From Brachypodium distachyon (lineage: Eukaryota > Streptophyta > Magnoliopsida > Poales > Poaceae): 64,000 bases of DNA. The translations under genes were made by a program, and so were the position numbers. The stretch spans positions 22,842,555 to 22,906,554 of the forward strand of contig NC_016133.3 of NCBI RefSeq assembly GCF_000005505.3, given 5' to 3'. Positions within the stretch are counted from its first letter, which is position 1; each line of letters opens with the position of its first letter. The notes beneath the pieces are model-generated. The model made no database searches, was not told the DNA's origin, and saw only the letters and a list, made by a program, of their open reading frames with translations. Below are positions 33,500 to 45,415 of the stretch, one piece after another.

Positions 33500-35792
33500 C
33501 TAATTAATTTATGAAGCGAGAAAGTAGCAATATAATTAAATAAATGCATTACATATTTCAGAACATAACAAGCCATCAATATTAAATAAAGGAATTAGCG
33601 GATGAACTCATAAATCATCCAAGCGTTGAAAGAACAATGTTTTGCTTGCTCTGAGCATATACAACCACCTCAGGTGATTTTATATCATAGCATCATCAAA
33701 ATCAATTGACAAATGAATCATTAGGAGGGCCAAGTGCACTTAATGATGGTGTCCTCATCGTCCGCATATGTCACAGTTCGGCATGGTCTCATCCCATTAT
33801 CAGCTATCACGGTAGCGATAGTCGGGAGAGACGTGTGTGAAACCACACATAGCACAAACTCAGTGGGGGTTGGCCAAGCTTAATAGAATCAGTTAGTGCT
33901 TCCAATTTGCACCCTCGCGCTATTACATAGCCTGAAAATACTTATGACATGCGAGGATGAACAACACATGTGGAACCAGGACCATCTGGTAAAGCATAAC
34001 ACTTTCCCCAACATGTATGTACTTGTCCAATTGTACAAAGGGATGGTGCAATGCCTAAATGTTCTCCTCGCAGGGTGGTGGTGGTAGTCAACAAGACACC
34101 AAGCCGATCAACCTCCCCAAAAGCTATCAAGCTCCGAGAACAAATCCACATCCAAAAATCAAGTCCCATTTTAGGTCGGCTCCTCGAACTGCAGGTTCGT
34201 GATTCATATCATTAATGAGAATTTTATGAGATTACAACATATAATCTCGAGGTAACATCATGTAACCCATCGCATGAATGTGATAAAATGATATAGTTGT
34301 TCATAACAACGTTCCAATATTAACATGCGAGTTCATGTCTTACTTATTAAAAGCAATAAAACATGATTACAATTAATCAACCGCAAGAAAACATGGTAAT
34401 ACAAGCATTTGCACAAATGGCCGGTTAAACGTTTCCTAAACGTGAAAATTAGCTCCAAAAACACATTCCCGAAGTCATTTTGAGCCAAAATACGTGATTT
34501 CAGCAAAACTGACAATTCCAAGGCCTTAGTCGCAAAAACGCAGCACAATAAACAATGCGCGTAATTACAGAAAGGCCAAGGGCTGAAATGCAAATCTTCT
34601 GGCCCAGGCCGAATCAGGCCTGCCCGCTCGCGGCCCATCCACCTCCCTGCGCCCGGCCTCCCCGGCCCACCTTGCCCTGCGCCAAGCACGCTCCAACCCT
34701 AGCTAGGGTTTCCCCCCGCAGGTTGGTGGCAGCGGATGCAGCCGGTAGCGCGTGGCCGCGTGATAAGCCATGCTGAGTGGCCCGACAGCCTGCGCTCGAT
34801 GCAAGCGGCGGCCAACGGGGCATGAGGCGCGTTAGCGGGGCAGCCACACAGCGGTGGTGGCTCACGTCCTCGAACGGAGCGATGGAGGCATCCCGCGCGT
34901 GGTGTGGCGGTGGCGGCGCGCGCTCGCATCCTGACACGGCACGGCCAGCGCACGGTGCAGCGTGGCACGGCCCGCACGTCAACAGCCGAGCGGCCTCGCG
35001 ATTCGCGATGCAACAACGGCTCGTGCCAGAGCCGACAGCCCTTGCACCCGCGCACTTCTGAGGCGACGGGGGCGCTGCGCGCGTCCAGGGCCGGCATCGC
35101 CAGCAGGGGCGCGTAGCTGGGCCTCGCACCAATCCGGCGGAGCCTGACGGCCACCGGTTCGACGGCAGCGGGGCTCCAGTGCACGCGGCGGCAGTTCTCT
35201 GGCGGTAGCGTCGGCGAGGCGCGGCATCTAGCGGCTGCACTTAGCAGCATTCCGCGGAGGTGCTCGTGGCCAGTGGCAGCGGCGACAGCTCCCGCACGGC
35301 CAGTGCCTACAGCGGCCCGCGCACATCCAGAGGGCGGCGCTCGTGCATTGAAGCAGCTAGTGCGACATCGCGCGCGAGGCGACGACATCGGAGTAGCGGC
35401 CAGGCCAGCGCCTAGCAGCAGCGCTCGACGGCGTGCTCCCCTAAAGAGGCTCCATGTGGTGACTTGGGACGGCTCGCGGTATGGAGCCTTCAGTGGCCGG
35501 CGGTGAGCACAGCAGTGCGACACTGTCTCCCCATTGTTATGGTCAACAAGTCTCTCGTGCGGCGAGGATGATCGGCATTGGCCGATGACTTGGTCGGCAA
35601 CATCTCGCGAGGAAAATCCATACCGTGGGTAGAAAAATCCAAAAGATAATCTAATCGCAGAAACGGAATCGTAATACAAAGAGGAATCCAATTTTGCAAT
35701 AAAATTTCGGATTCAATACCTCCGTGATTTATGTCGAGAGCCTGCTTGGAGTAGGCTCAATGAAGGCTCGGGGTAGAGACTCGTGCTGATAA
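33500..35792 (-). other. Non-coding copia leader in place of gag
   Basis: Between the 5' LTR and the protease remnant, where gag is expected, I find an AT-rich part (33500-34560) and a GC-rich part (34560-35500) with no gag-like or zinc-knuckle (CX2CX4HX4C) sequence. The long minus-strand frame in the GC-rich part (35691-34699) is Arg/Ala/Pro-rich and looks compositional. Gag has been deleted, or the element was a gag-deficient derivative that relied on another element. Confidence 0.55.
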
Positions 35793-36117
35793 CGTGTTGT
35801 GCAACTCCTGCCGACTGGCCGGTCCCGGGGTTGCACACCAAGATCGTAGTCGAAAGAGTCGATCACATGCACAATCACGAAGTACAGTAAAGTAGATGAA
35901 CACCAGGAAGTAGAGAGGAACATGAGCTTTTTATTAATTTCTGATCTCAACAGTACGTACAAGGTTAGCCATATCTCCTTTATATAGACTAGATGGCCCA
36001 ATCAGGTCAAAGGGATAAGGCCCAAAACTTAACGTTAGTGGGGGAACGATTCCTCAGGGGGTGGAGGGGGGCGCACGCTTCGGTGGCCGTCTCACCCCAA
36101 CGATCGGTTCCCCAACA
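35793..36117 (-). repeat. 5' LTR of the copia element
   Basis: Plus-strand ends TGTTGTGCAAC and GTTCCCCAACA (TG...CA). It carries the same TATATAAAG/TATA region and T-rich block as the left copy, with many substitutions between the two. A 5-bp target duplication could not be confirmed because the partner LTR boundary is degraded. Confidence 0.85.
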
Positions 36118-36165
36118 AGGAGCACCGTTTGTTGGTTCCCCTCGCCTCATGTCGCCATCTTGGAG

Positions 36166-36194
36166 CTGTGTGTGTGTGTGGGGGGGGGGGGGGG
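36166..36194. repeat. (TG)n followed by poly-G
   Basis: Seven TG units run into about 15 consecutive G residues. A simple-sequence tract just outside the copia LTR. Confidence 0.9.
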
Positions 36195-36229
36195 ACCTTG
36201 CTACTCCTATTTTCTTTCAGAAATGTTTA

Positions 36230-36890
36230 GTATTTTGAGTTGTGTGATCTTCATCGGCAACGCTATGGTGGAGAGTGTGACGCCGTCACGAATAAAATTA
36301 CTCGGGTTCTTCCTCTGCTGCGTCGGTGTCTTAACGGGCAGTGCCACGGGGCCAGAGAATTCTATTCACTGCAGGTTCGATGTATCCGATCTTGCAGATT
36401 TTGAGTTTGTGTCCTCGCAGATCTGTTCATACAGATTTGATGAGTTTTTGTCAGTGTGCCATGGTGCTTTCGGTGGTATGGTCTTTTGTGGCTTTGAAGT
36501 GCTTCTATGGTGTTTTTGTGAAGATCTTGCGGTTCTACGACCTTTACTTTTAGGGGATCATCCCCGGCCCAAGTACGTTCAACGCTCGTGGCTTCCCATC
36601 TTTTTGGATGGGCGACTCGAGGGTTTTTTTGAAACCTTTGAAGGTAGTCAGCTTCATGCAGGGGTACGAGTGACAGTGTTTTCGCTCATGTCTAATTGCA
36701 GTATTTTTGCTGAAGCATCGACAGTATTTCATGTTGCAAAGATTAGTATTGCGGAGAAGATTTTTTTGGAAGATTTCATTGTAATTCTTAGTTATAAGAG
36801 TTGCTTTGTAATTTTTTGGATCTATGATCCAAAGCACTGTACCTTTAACGATTATGAAGTTTGAATAAAGTTACGAGTAATTCTCAAAAA
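36230..36890 (+). mobile_element. LINE-like 3' end with poly(A)
   Basis: The segment shows a GT-rich, T-rich 3'-UTR-like composition and ends with AGTTTGAATAAAGTTACGAG followed by CAAAAAA near 36882-36890, as in grass L1 LINE 3' ends with an AATAAA-type signal. An open frame (to 36864) exists but shows no RT or endonuclease motif. The 5' limit is not defined. Confidence 0.4.
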
Positions 36891-38245
36891 AGCTGGTTGT
36901 ATTTGCTGATACAATATTGATAAGAAAGTGAATTTCCCGAGTGAACTTGTTGAAGCGGCTCGATCAGTCATCAAACTTGCAAATGTTCATTTGGATATTT
37001 GAATTTAATCTTCACAAAAAAAGGGTATTTGAATTTCAAAGTATGTCCACATACAATCCTAATATTGTCATCTAAGCCGTGTGACTAGGTTGGTGGCCAC
37101 ATAAGTTTGAATAAAAAAACCTTGGGACCGTCTAGGCAGTGCGCGCACACTCCTGGTCTTACGCGGTGCTCACCTTCCGACAATCCCTGATAGGAAAGCT
37201 TCGGGTTTCTACTGGCCCACGTGAGGCCACGGTGCGTTCGTTCCCTCCTTTAAAGCACTCCCGCATTGCTCCCGGTACGATTTGGTGTTGCTGTGTGCTG
37301 TCAGAACACATTATTGTAATAAAAAGTGAAAAATTGATAGTACGATATTTACGGTATGCATCAGATTTACACCCAAAAAAACAAGACAATGTGCCTTAGA
37401 AAATTTGTTGTTGGCTTCAAAATAATTCTGTAAATCCAAGAAAGTAACAAGAACATAATTACATCTACTGGTCTGTATAAACAAAAAAAATGTTGTCCTT
37501 GGAACGGAAAGAAGCTTGTTTTGCCAGCAGCTTGACCAATGAGGAAGCATTCCATTAGCCTAGAAATTTGTTCTCTCCATCGTAGTAAATGCCTTTACCA
37601 AAATAACAACAAAAGTTGGAGCAACAACTAGCAGGATGTAGAACTTGTCCAAATTTTTTTGCTACCATTCTAAACAACACTAATAGGGAAGAAACTTGGA
37701 GTAACTTCAAGATAAAGTGCCTAAGATGGATCGAATTTGTTTTGCCATGAACATGCATGCATGGATCTGAGTTTTCAGCCAGATTGGTTCTACCTTAATT
37801 CTTTTCTGTTCAAACTTGGGGTGTACAAGATGAAGGTTATGCAGTGGAAATTACTGAACAATATACTAAAAATATAACAAGCTCACAATTATGGCAGAAA
37901 AGTAATCTGCAGGGGGAGCAATAGTACATGCTACGAGTGCTTCATCATAACTACATAAGGAACCACAAGCTGAAGCCTATAGAAATTCTGTACACACAAC
38001 TAACCCATGGATAGCTTTTAACTTTAATGAATGACATGACTGAGTGCATACTACTCAGAAACTTGCTTTGTTGTAAGCGAGAGGAAAACTATATCCAAGG
38101 AGTAACATATCTACGTCCTCCAAAACTGGATCAACCCACTTCACATTGACATCTAGGTACTGACACTTGAGCTGAACCAAAAACGTAACATAGAAAAAAC
38201 TTCTGAAAAAAGGGAAAATTCCTACACAACAACCAAATATAGTTC
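36891..38245. other. Intergenic, nothing recognised
   Basis: AT-rich DNA without exon-like, RNA-gene or transposon-boundary signals that I can support. Confidence 0.4.
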
Positions 38246-38580
38246 AGTAAAACTACATCTACTAAACTCATGAAAGTAACTCTTAAGATAAAATCAACAT
38301 CTACTGAACTCATAAAAGTAACTCTTAATCTGAAAATACATCTAGTTGAACCGTAAAGTAACTCTTAATCAGGAACTACATCCAACGGAACCGTAAAGTA
38401 ACTCTTAAGGGCTAGTTCATTTATGACCTTCCCGGTGGGGATTGACAGGGAATGGTGAACTTGCAGTTCAATTTCCCGCCAATCCCTCTCAATCCCTGCA
38501 GGGATTCTCACAAACGAACAGGCTCTAACTGGGAACTACATCCAGTGGAACCATAAGGTAATTCTTAACCTGAAATTTAC
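38246..38580. repeat. Degenerate tandem repeat, about 45-50 bp unit
   Basis: At least five copies of a unit containing AACTACATCTA, GAACCGTAA and AAGTAACTCTTAA follow one another. The array is split by the Tourist-like MITE at 38409-38525; repeat sequence resumes on its right side with AACTGGGAACTACATCC. Confidence 0.75.
38409..38525. mobile_element. Tourist/Harbinger-like MITE, 117 bp
   Basis: Ends GGGCTAGTTCATTTATGA and TCACAAACGAACAGGCTC are inverted repeats with a few mismatches. TAA flanks both ends (38406-38408 and 38526-38528). It has inserted into the tandem array. Confidence 0.75.
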
Positions 38581-38904
38581 ATCTGAGCAAACATTGAGAT
38601 AGCTTACATCTGGATCTTGTTCTACTCGCCAATGGCGACCGCAACATCATCAAGCCACCACAACCAGCATAGAGTGTTCAAAAACCCACAATCTGGACAT
38701 GTGAAAGAGGCCACGACAAAGCAGCGGGCCACGGTCTGGCAGGGAGGGCAGACGCGGGCGACGGCGATGCTAGGTCGAGGAGGCACATGAGCTCCACCTC
38801 CGGAAACAACGCCACGTCCTGGTCTCCTGGATACGACGGGTTAGAGGCGGCGAGCGGTTTCACTGTGAAAGGGGAAGAAAGTAAGGGTTTGGTGTGGAGG
38901 TTAC

Positions 38905-39102
38905 CTTGACCGTGGTGAGGCGGCGCGCGGCAAGGAGGTGGAGAGGCTGCTGCGTCTCAGAGACCAGAACGTTCGCTATCGTTGTCATGCCTGACGAGGA
39001 GGTGGAGGAAACCTCGCGCTCGGGGACGATGGGGAGAGGGGCTGCGGCGGTGCGAGGCGAGCGGCGCCGGCCATGGCTGAGGAAGGAGGTGGCGGCGGCC
39101 AT
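38905..39102 (-). CDS. Possible first exon of an unknown gene
   Basis: A GC-rich minus-strand frame starts MAAATSFLSHGRRRSPRTAA (a transit-peptide-like start; an in-frame upstream Met lies at 39264). It ends at a good donor, AAG|GTAACC, after ...QQPLHLLAARRLTTVK. No downstream exon continuing in phase was found: the nearest acceptor (near 38857) would read TGA at once. It may be a gene fragment or a gene whose later exons I failed to recognise. Confidence 0.3.
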
Positions 39103-39539
39103 GGCGGAGGAGCTAGATGGCGGCAGCGGCCCGGCGTGGAGGATGGGGGCGGTGCGTGCGACGACGGAGGGTACGGCGGAGGAGGGAGGCGGAGGCGGCG
39201 GCGGCAGGCCGGCACGGAGGCCCTCGGGGATGGAGGCCGTCAGGCTGGGGGCAGCGAGGGGCATGGGAGGCGAGGGAAATGGGGATTCACGGGAGGAGAG
39301 AAAGAGATAAGGAGCGGAGAGAGATGAGGGCAAAAAAAAAACGACCGAGCACACGATTTAAATCGGACGGAGCGAGCCTGTGCGCACTCCGAGCGACCAG
39401 AGAGTGCCCACGCACAAAACAGATTCACTGAAAAACTTTTATGAACCTAGGTTGGGGCCAAATCTAGCATGTGCTTCTTTTTTTTAGTTCAAATACACGA
39501 CTTTGTTAAAACATCAAATCAGTCTACAATGTGTGACGG

Positions 39540-42232
39540 AAATTTAGGAACTGACTTTACCTAATCTGACGAGACGCCATGCAAGACGGCAAACCTAGCA
39601 CACTTGTGGGCTGCAGAGTTAGCACCACGCCTAACAAAATACACCTGAAAACTAAGGAAATAACGACCTAACTCATCTATGTCACAGAGAATAGGAGTAA
39701 GCACTGCTCGGTGTAGTCCAAGCTTATCCCAAAGACGAACCAAATCTTCACGATCAGTCTCAAAGAGAACTCTCGTGAATTTCTTCTCCCTCGCCAAGCA
39801 CACTGCATCCCGAAGAGCAAGGGACTCAATAATCAGGGGGTTAGTGACGAAGTTCCACTTCGGCAATGCCCATGTTGAGGGATATTGTGTTTAAGGAGAG
39901 CGACATGTGTGTATATTGACGACCCCGTCGGCTAACAAGCAAAGGTAGGCAAGGATTTACCTAGGTTCGGGGCCCTCGGAAGGTAATACCCCTACGTTCT
40001 GCTTGTCTGATCTAGTATTGATCGAGAGATTACAAGGTTGCCGGGGAGGGTAAGGTGCGCTGATGAGATCTGGCAAGTGCGTCCTGCTTGTCATCGACTC
40101 GGGAGTTCATCGAGTCAAATTACAGTTTGTAACAACAAACGAAGGGATGCCATTGACTCGGAAGTGCGTCAAGCCAATGACATCAATATTCGAGTCCCTG
40201 GGCTCGAACCTGGTAACTGGCGTAGTTTGACTTAGCCTGTTGGGTCTTACAAAGTCAAAAACTTTGTTCATCATGTATACAACCAGTTGCAGTTGTTCGT
40301 CATGTATACAGAGTCGAAAACTTTGTTCGTCATGTAGACGCCGGTCTGGGTTGTTTCACCTTCTCCCCATCCATCTTCTTCTCCAGGAGCGAGATTGTCT
40401 ACATAACAATTCGATCGAGCCCGCATCAAAGCCATCAGCATCATGCGCCCAGCGATTCCTAGAATCCCATATTGCTGACATAATTGAGATAATCTTTTCC
40501 CTTCCACCATCATCAAAGGCCTGCTCACACATGACATAAGCCGCCCAAGTGTCAGAGTGAAGTCTTGACACTTGCAAATGAAGCAAGGTTTTTGTCGCTG
40601 CCCAGAATTGCCTAGCATGGCACATTCCAACAAAGCATGCAACAAAGTTTCGGGAGAAGAACTGCAAACGGGACAAGTGCTTAAAACTCTGACATGCCGC
40701 CTGGTGGGAGTTGCATAATCGGGTAGAATACCTCGCAAGACTCGCCACCAAAACACTCATACTCGTGGTAACACATCCATTTTCCACAGTTTTCTCCAGT
40801 GCTCCTGAGCTCCTACCGTAGAGGCCGACGCCGCACCGGCGTGCGCATCGTCTTGTCAGTCCCTCGTCACCACCAAATTACGGTAGGCAGAGCGGACAAA
40901 ATAAATCCCTGTTTTCTCCCCTGCCAAGCTAGCCAGTCATCCCCTGCGCTCAGTCGCAAAGGAATTTGTAGTATAAGATCCGGATCTTTGGAATATCCTA
41001 CCTGAAAGACATTGGATCAATGAGCTCACTCACATTCTCAATATCAGTAGCTTGAAAGCTTCACACCGGGTTCATGGAGATTGAACCCAAAATCCATCTG
41101 TCAGTCCAAACTAAAACCGACGTTCGGGCACTCTGGCCCGCAAGAATTGCCCGCCAGGTCTTTGATGTCGTACGTGGAGCAACTTCCTCCATAAAATAAG
41201 TGTTACATAAGGAATTTGGTGCCGAAAGAAGCCTCCATCCTTGTTTCCCAAGTAACGCAAGATTGAAAAGTTGCAAATCTCGGAAACCCATTCAACCACC
41301 ATTTTTTGGCTTTGCAATTTTATTCCATGCAAGCCAGTGCATGGATCGCTTATCCAAGGATCTGCTCCACCAAAAATTTGAGGCAATTGACATCAATTTT
41401 TGTATGTCCCCTTAGACAATAAGAAGCAGCTCATGCTGTAAGTTGGCATTGCCTGAATCACTGCCTTGGTAAGAACCTCCTTCCCAGCATACGATAGCTT
41501 CTTCTCTGCCCAACCATTGACTTTGCTGCGCACACGATCCGCAATGAATTCAAAAGAGTCACTGGTGATTTTTCCAACAGCAGTAGGAAGACCCAGGTAC
41601 TTCTCTGTAAAAGCTTCCACCTGAATATTCAGTTCGGCCTTGACAGTATCCCTTGTCGCCACCAGGACGCCCGGGCAGAAGAACACACTGCTCTTGTCCC
41701 TATTCACAAGCTGACCCGACGCCTCATTAATTATACATCTGCAATATACGGTTAAGACGTGCAGCTCCTTCACTTGATGCATTGATGAAGATCAAACTAT
41801 GATCAGCAAATAACAGGTGAGTAATCCATGCATGGGGCACGATTACACACCCTGATTCCACGACAACAAAATCTCCCGTATGGTTATTCAGCAGTGCGGC
41901 CAAACCCTCAGCGCACATAAGAAACAAAAAGGGAGATATTGGGTCTCCCTGTCAGATACCTCGTGAAGGAGAGAAATGTGACAGTAGCTCGCCGTTCACT
42001 CTAATAGAGAAACGAGCGGACGAGATACACTTCATAATCAACCCTACCATCCTCTCTGAGAATCCCAACTTGAGCATTATTGCCTCCATGAAAGACCATT
42101 CTACTCGATCATATGCCTTCATCATGTCCAACTTAACCGCACAAGACCCATTCTTTGCTTTCTTTCTCTTCTTCATCGTATGAACGCACTCGAAAGCAAC
42201 TAGAGCATGGTACCTTCCTCTCCCGAACTTTT
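39540..42232 (-). pseudogene. L1-type LINE ORF2 remnant (RT, zf-RVT, RNase H)
   Basis: Minus strand, 5' to 3': an RT segment (42232 to about 41950) with GRGRYHALVAFECVH and CAVKLDMMKAYDRVEW; the RT palm region (41927-41393), in which the catalytic FADD box reads FADHS; the connecting region (KYLGLPTAVGK, WAEKKLSYAGKEVL); MGFRDLQLFNLALLGKQGWR (41291-41061); the zf-RVT domain (FWWRVLRGILP, CPVCSSSPETLLHALLEC; 40756-40271); and an RNase H-like domain (39866-39561). Stops, frameshifts, the changed catalytic Asp and insertions show that it is dead. The 5' part is missing. Confidence 0.85.
39895..40262. mobile_element. Insertion within the LINE, probably an LTR fragment
   Basis: About 370 bp of unrelated sequence separates the RNase H-like and zf-RVT parts of the LINE. 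It contains CCTAGGTTCGGGGCCCTC and CTGATCTAGTATTGATCGAG, wording I associate with grass gypsy LTRs. No clear ends or target duplication were found, so the class is tentative. Confidence 0.35.
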
Positions 42233-42990
42233 TTTTAGAGGAAAGGAGCATAGCTCCCAATTTTTTGACGGAACCTCGACAAGAGGCTAGTGTGCTCCTG
42301 CATTGCATTAAGAAGAATAGAATGGCTACGTTTATAAGAAAATTGAACAATCCACAGCTTATTCAAGGAAAGCCGTACAGAAACCCTGACTACGAGCATT
42401 ACAAAGCTAATCTGACAAACAAGTCACAACCGCAAAGGTGAACCACCGCCCGCTCCAACGACACCGGACAGGGAATGACTTCTAACATCAGAAGAAGGTA
42501 GGCAGAGCCGAGATTCTCCTCCGACCGGAGCAAAGAAGAGTTCACCTCGACAGGTACAACTCACGTATATATCGGCGAGCCCGCGCTACCCGAAGCCGCA
42601 TTCTTTGGCCAAAGCCCATCCAAACTCACCGCATCACATTCACCGCGCCCGACTACAGAAAGTTGGCCACACCGCCGCCGTCGGGGGCTTTTCCCACCGG
42701 CCTCCTCCGGTGGCGGCGAGGAGGAGGAAGTGGGGAGGGGACTGGGTGGCGGCGTGGGGTGGGAGGCGCCACTCGAGTCATCCCAAGGAGCGACGCGGGG
42801 GCTAGGGTTACAAAGACAAGGTAATAACCGAACCATAGCTCCCAATTTCATTAAGATAACCACAATGTGACATGGAGGTTCCACATATAAAAGCAAAGAC
42901 AGTGCAACCTTTCTACAAGGAGAACCCAGCAATCTAAAACTTCTACAATTATTTTAAAAACAACAGCTAACAGATGGTACAGTAAGTAAG
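42233..42990 (-). mobile_element. LINE-type 3' ends inserted into the older LINE
   Basis: On the minus strand the motif AATTGGGAGCTATG..CC followed by an A-rich run, characteristic of grass LINE 3' ends, ends at about 42232. It interrupts the RT reading of the older LINE exactly there. A second related 3'-end motif (TTAATGAAATTGGGAGCTAT) lies near 42835-42860. The GC-rich segment between (about 42590-42810) has no recognised coding content. Confidence 0.45.
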
Positions 42991-42999
42991 AGCATGTCC

Positions 43000-43730
43000 A
43001 GCAGAACCGTAAACAAATTTCCTATCCTAAATTTGAGAGTTTGAGGTCAAAAACATGCTCGGGAGCCAAAACAAGCTCCAAATTTAGGAAGGACCCCAAA
43101 TTTGCTCCGAGCCCCCATTCCCACGGGTGGGACAGGGCCCCCCAATCCACGAGATTCCTTTTCTTCTTCCGCCCAAGCGCGCTTCGTCCTCTGTCTCCTT
43201 CGCCCGCTGGTGCCGCCCCTGCCCGCCGGCGCACTGCTGCCGCGCCGCTCCTCCTCCACCACCCGTCCCGCAGGCCGGCCGGCCGCCGCCGTCCGTCTAG
43301 CCGCCACCGGCTGTCCCGCTGGAGCCCTAGGGCTGTCACGCGCGAGGAAAAAGCCCTAGGGTGCCGCCGCCCGTCCAACACCCACGGGCTCCTCTAGGTC
43401 GCCGGCGCCGCCCTCCTCTCCTGGTGAAGATCGCCGGCGCCGCCCCCCCCCCCCCCCCCCAACCTCTTCCTCAAGCTCGTCGGCCTTGCGCCTTCTTCCC
43501 CTTGCACGGACGGTGCCTACCTCCTCCACCGGCCAGCGCCGGGCTCCTCCGTCATGCTCGCCGGCGGCCCGGACGCCTGCTGGTCCCGTGGCCGTGGATC
43601 CGACCGCCGCCGCCGCACTGGCCACCTCTTCCTCTACCCGCGCCGGCCATCCCTTCGTCCCCTTGATTTGGTCTTTTTGTATTTTTTTTTCTGTAAAATG
43701 GATGAATGTTGCTCAGATTAGATGAAAGCA
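43000..43730. other. GC-rich segment with an 18-C tract
   Basis: The left side carries TAAGAGCATGTCCAGCAG, resembling the TAA-flanked terminal repeat of the Harbinger-like element at 13700. The core is GC-rich and gives long low-complexity frames on both strands. Positions 43443-43460 are 18 consecutive C. A matching right terminus was not found, so I leave the class open. Confidence 0.4.
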
Positions 43731-44127
43731 ATTTTTGAGCCCTTATCTATTGGGGCTGGTCCCTATTTGCAAATTCAGGGCTGTCTTCATCCAACTCCAT
43801 GATGCTTTGTCAGTGGTTTCCATCCACATCGACCATTGAAGACTTCAGGGGCAACTCTAGAAAGTTTGCTTGCTGCGATTTTGCAGCTTCCCTTTGCTAA
43901 CGCCCTTCTAAAGTCCATCCCAATATGTTAAGCAGTGAGAAATAGAGAACATAACATTCATAGGCTCTCTAAGATGGTTTTATCGAAATAAGAAGCATTA
44001 CGGATCTTCCAAATTCACCAACACACAACGACAGCTCCACACTCAGATTCCTAGCTTATGTACCTTTACATTTTAACACCAACTCACATAGCTCTGGCAT
44101 GGACTGCGGTCTCTCGTTAGGATTGTA

Positions 44128-44376
44128 CTTCCTCCGTCCACAAATAAGGATACTTTTGGGTTTGTCCTAAGTCAAAGATATTAAAGTTTGACCAATTTTG
44201 TTGAAAAACGTAGCAACATTTGTGACACCAAATTAGCATCATTAAATCCGTTTTGACATGTAGTTTTATAATATACCGATTTGATATCATATGTATTACT
44301 ACTCTTTTTAACATAGTTGGTTAAAAGCTTGACTTAGAACAAAACTAGATGTACACTTGTTTGTAGATGGAAGGAG
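44128..44376. mobile_element. Stowaway MITE, 249 bp
   Basis: Left end CTTCCTCCGTCCACAAATA and right end TTTGTAGATGGAAGGAG are imperfect inverted repeats. TA precedes the left end; the right flank is TG. The interior has TCAAAG..TTTGACC arms. It has inserted next to or into the LINE fragment on its right. Confidence 0.75.
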
Positions 44377-44384
44377 TGCACAAC

Positions 44385-44960
44385 AAATCGCGGAGCACCT
44401 AAATTTTGCCAAAGGACATTGAAAAAATAAATGATCAGCCGACTCTTTGGATCCACATAATTCACAATCCACTGTTCCAGTCAAACGCTTTTTACTTAAG
44501 TTATCTCTAGTCAAGATCTTGTTTTGGACTAATAACTAAGGGAACACCTTGACTTTCAGTGGTAGCTTCAACTGCCAAATCTGATTATAAGGAATCTGTT
44601 TATCTTTCAGAAACTTATAAAATGAACTATCAGAAAAATTTCCAGACTAGCTAGGTTTACTTCACACACATCTGCCATGCTCATCAGTTAATTGAATATC
44701 GCCACAGAGTTGTATTAGTTCTAACCACATTTCCCTAGTCTCATCTGTAAGTGTGCGACGAAATCAAACACGGTTCAAATTAGATATAGTTACCTCATCT
44801 ATGAACACAAATTGTTTAATTAACAAACCATAAAAGCCTGGGAAATTGATGACATAAAGGCTCGTCACCTCTTCCTAAAGAATGGTTCTTTCGCCATTAC
44901 CGATGCCTTTTCCACATCAATTCATAAAACCTAATTCATAAAGAGCTGCTCTTTATTCTG
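44385..44960 (-). pseudogene. LINE zf-RVT domain fragment
   Basis: The minus strand reads QLKLPLKVKVF..., then KILTRDNLSKKRLTGTVDCE, LCGSKESADHLFFQCPLAKF, the zinc-binding reverse-transcriptase-associated domain of L1-type LINE ORF2. A stop interrupts it after KVKVFP. The surrounding sequence to about 44960 appears to be more of the same ORF2 in decayed form. Confidence 0.7.
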
Positions 44961-45415
44961 CTTCCATGTGCATACGTTTTTTATTGGTCAAGCAACTTCT
45001 AGCGTGGAATTAATGTTACACACGACACGCGTTTGTGTGCGCGAACGGTGCCATCGCACTGTCAGCCTTGGCTTGGATGCTTGGCTGTCGGCGGAAGCAC
45101 GTGGGATAGTAATTAGGCATGGGTGCATGCATGCATTTTATACTTAACTGTTGTAGTAAAATAAAATTGTCGAGAACAACAACATTAACAATTGCTGAGA
45201 TTTAGCTTGGATGCATGGCTGCATGTATGCATTTTTGTACTAACTAATCTTGAGACTTAAAATATTTTGTAGCTCAAACCGTTTGTCCGATTAACATTCC
45301 GTTTTCACCATTAGCTTCGTATCAATGAGAGGTTAAAAATTAGATCTCACTCGAAAATTTTCGACATATTTTTTTGACCTTTTCTTGTTACCAAGCAATA
45401 ATTCACAAGCTACCG
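44961..45415. other. Intergenic, nothing recognised
   Basis: AT-rich sequence with a few ATGCATGCAT stretches. No gene or transposon boundary was supported. Confidence 0.4.

Larger units (their letters stand above)
29280..36117 (-). mobile_element. Copia LTR retrotransposon, old, lacking gag
   Basis: Two diverged direct repeats of about 320-350 bp flank a 6.1-kb interior with copia-order pol remnants (protease, integrase, RT, RNase H) on the minus strand. A polypurine tract (AAGGGGGAG on the minus strand) directly precedes the 3' LTR at 29634-29642. Inside the 5' LTR the sequence CGTTATCAGCACGAG (minus strand, from 35792 down) occupies the primer-binding-site position. The 2.3 kb between that site and protease has no gag-like frame. 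Multiple stops and LTR divergence mark it as old. Confidence 0.85.

Noticed and set aside
34699..35691. 330-codon minus-strand open frame inside the copia element
   Set aside because: Composition is dominated by Arg, Ala, Pro and Cys in a GC-rich stretch, with overlapping open frames on both strands. No gag or other domain is recognisable.
38700..38863. Possible second exon (KPLAASNPSYPGDQDVALFP) for the orphan exon at 38905-39102
   Set aside because: The available acceptor brings in TGA in the phase set by the donor, and the peptide has no recognised family.
40195..40225. Second B-box-like sequence (minus strand, GGTTCGAGCCC) in the insertion within the LINE
   Set aside because: No matching A box or cloverleaf; not called as tRNA or SINE.
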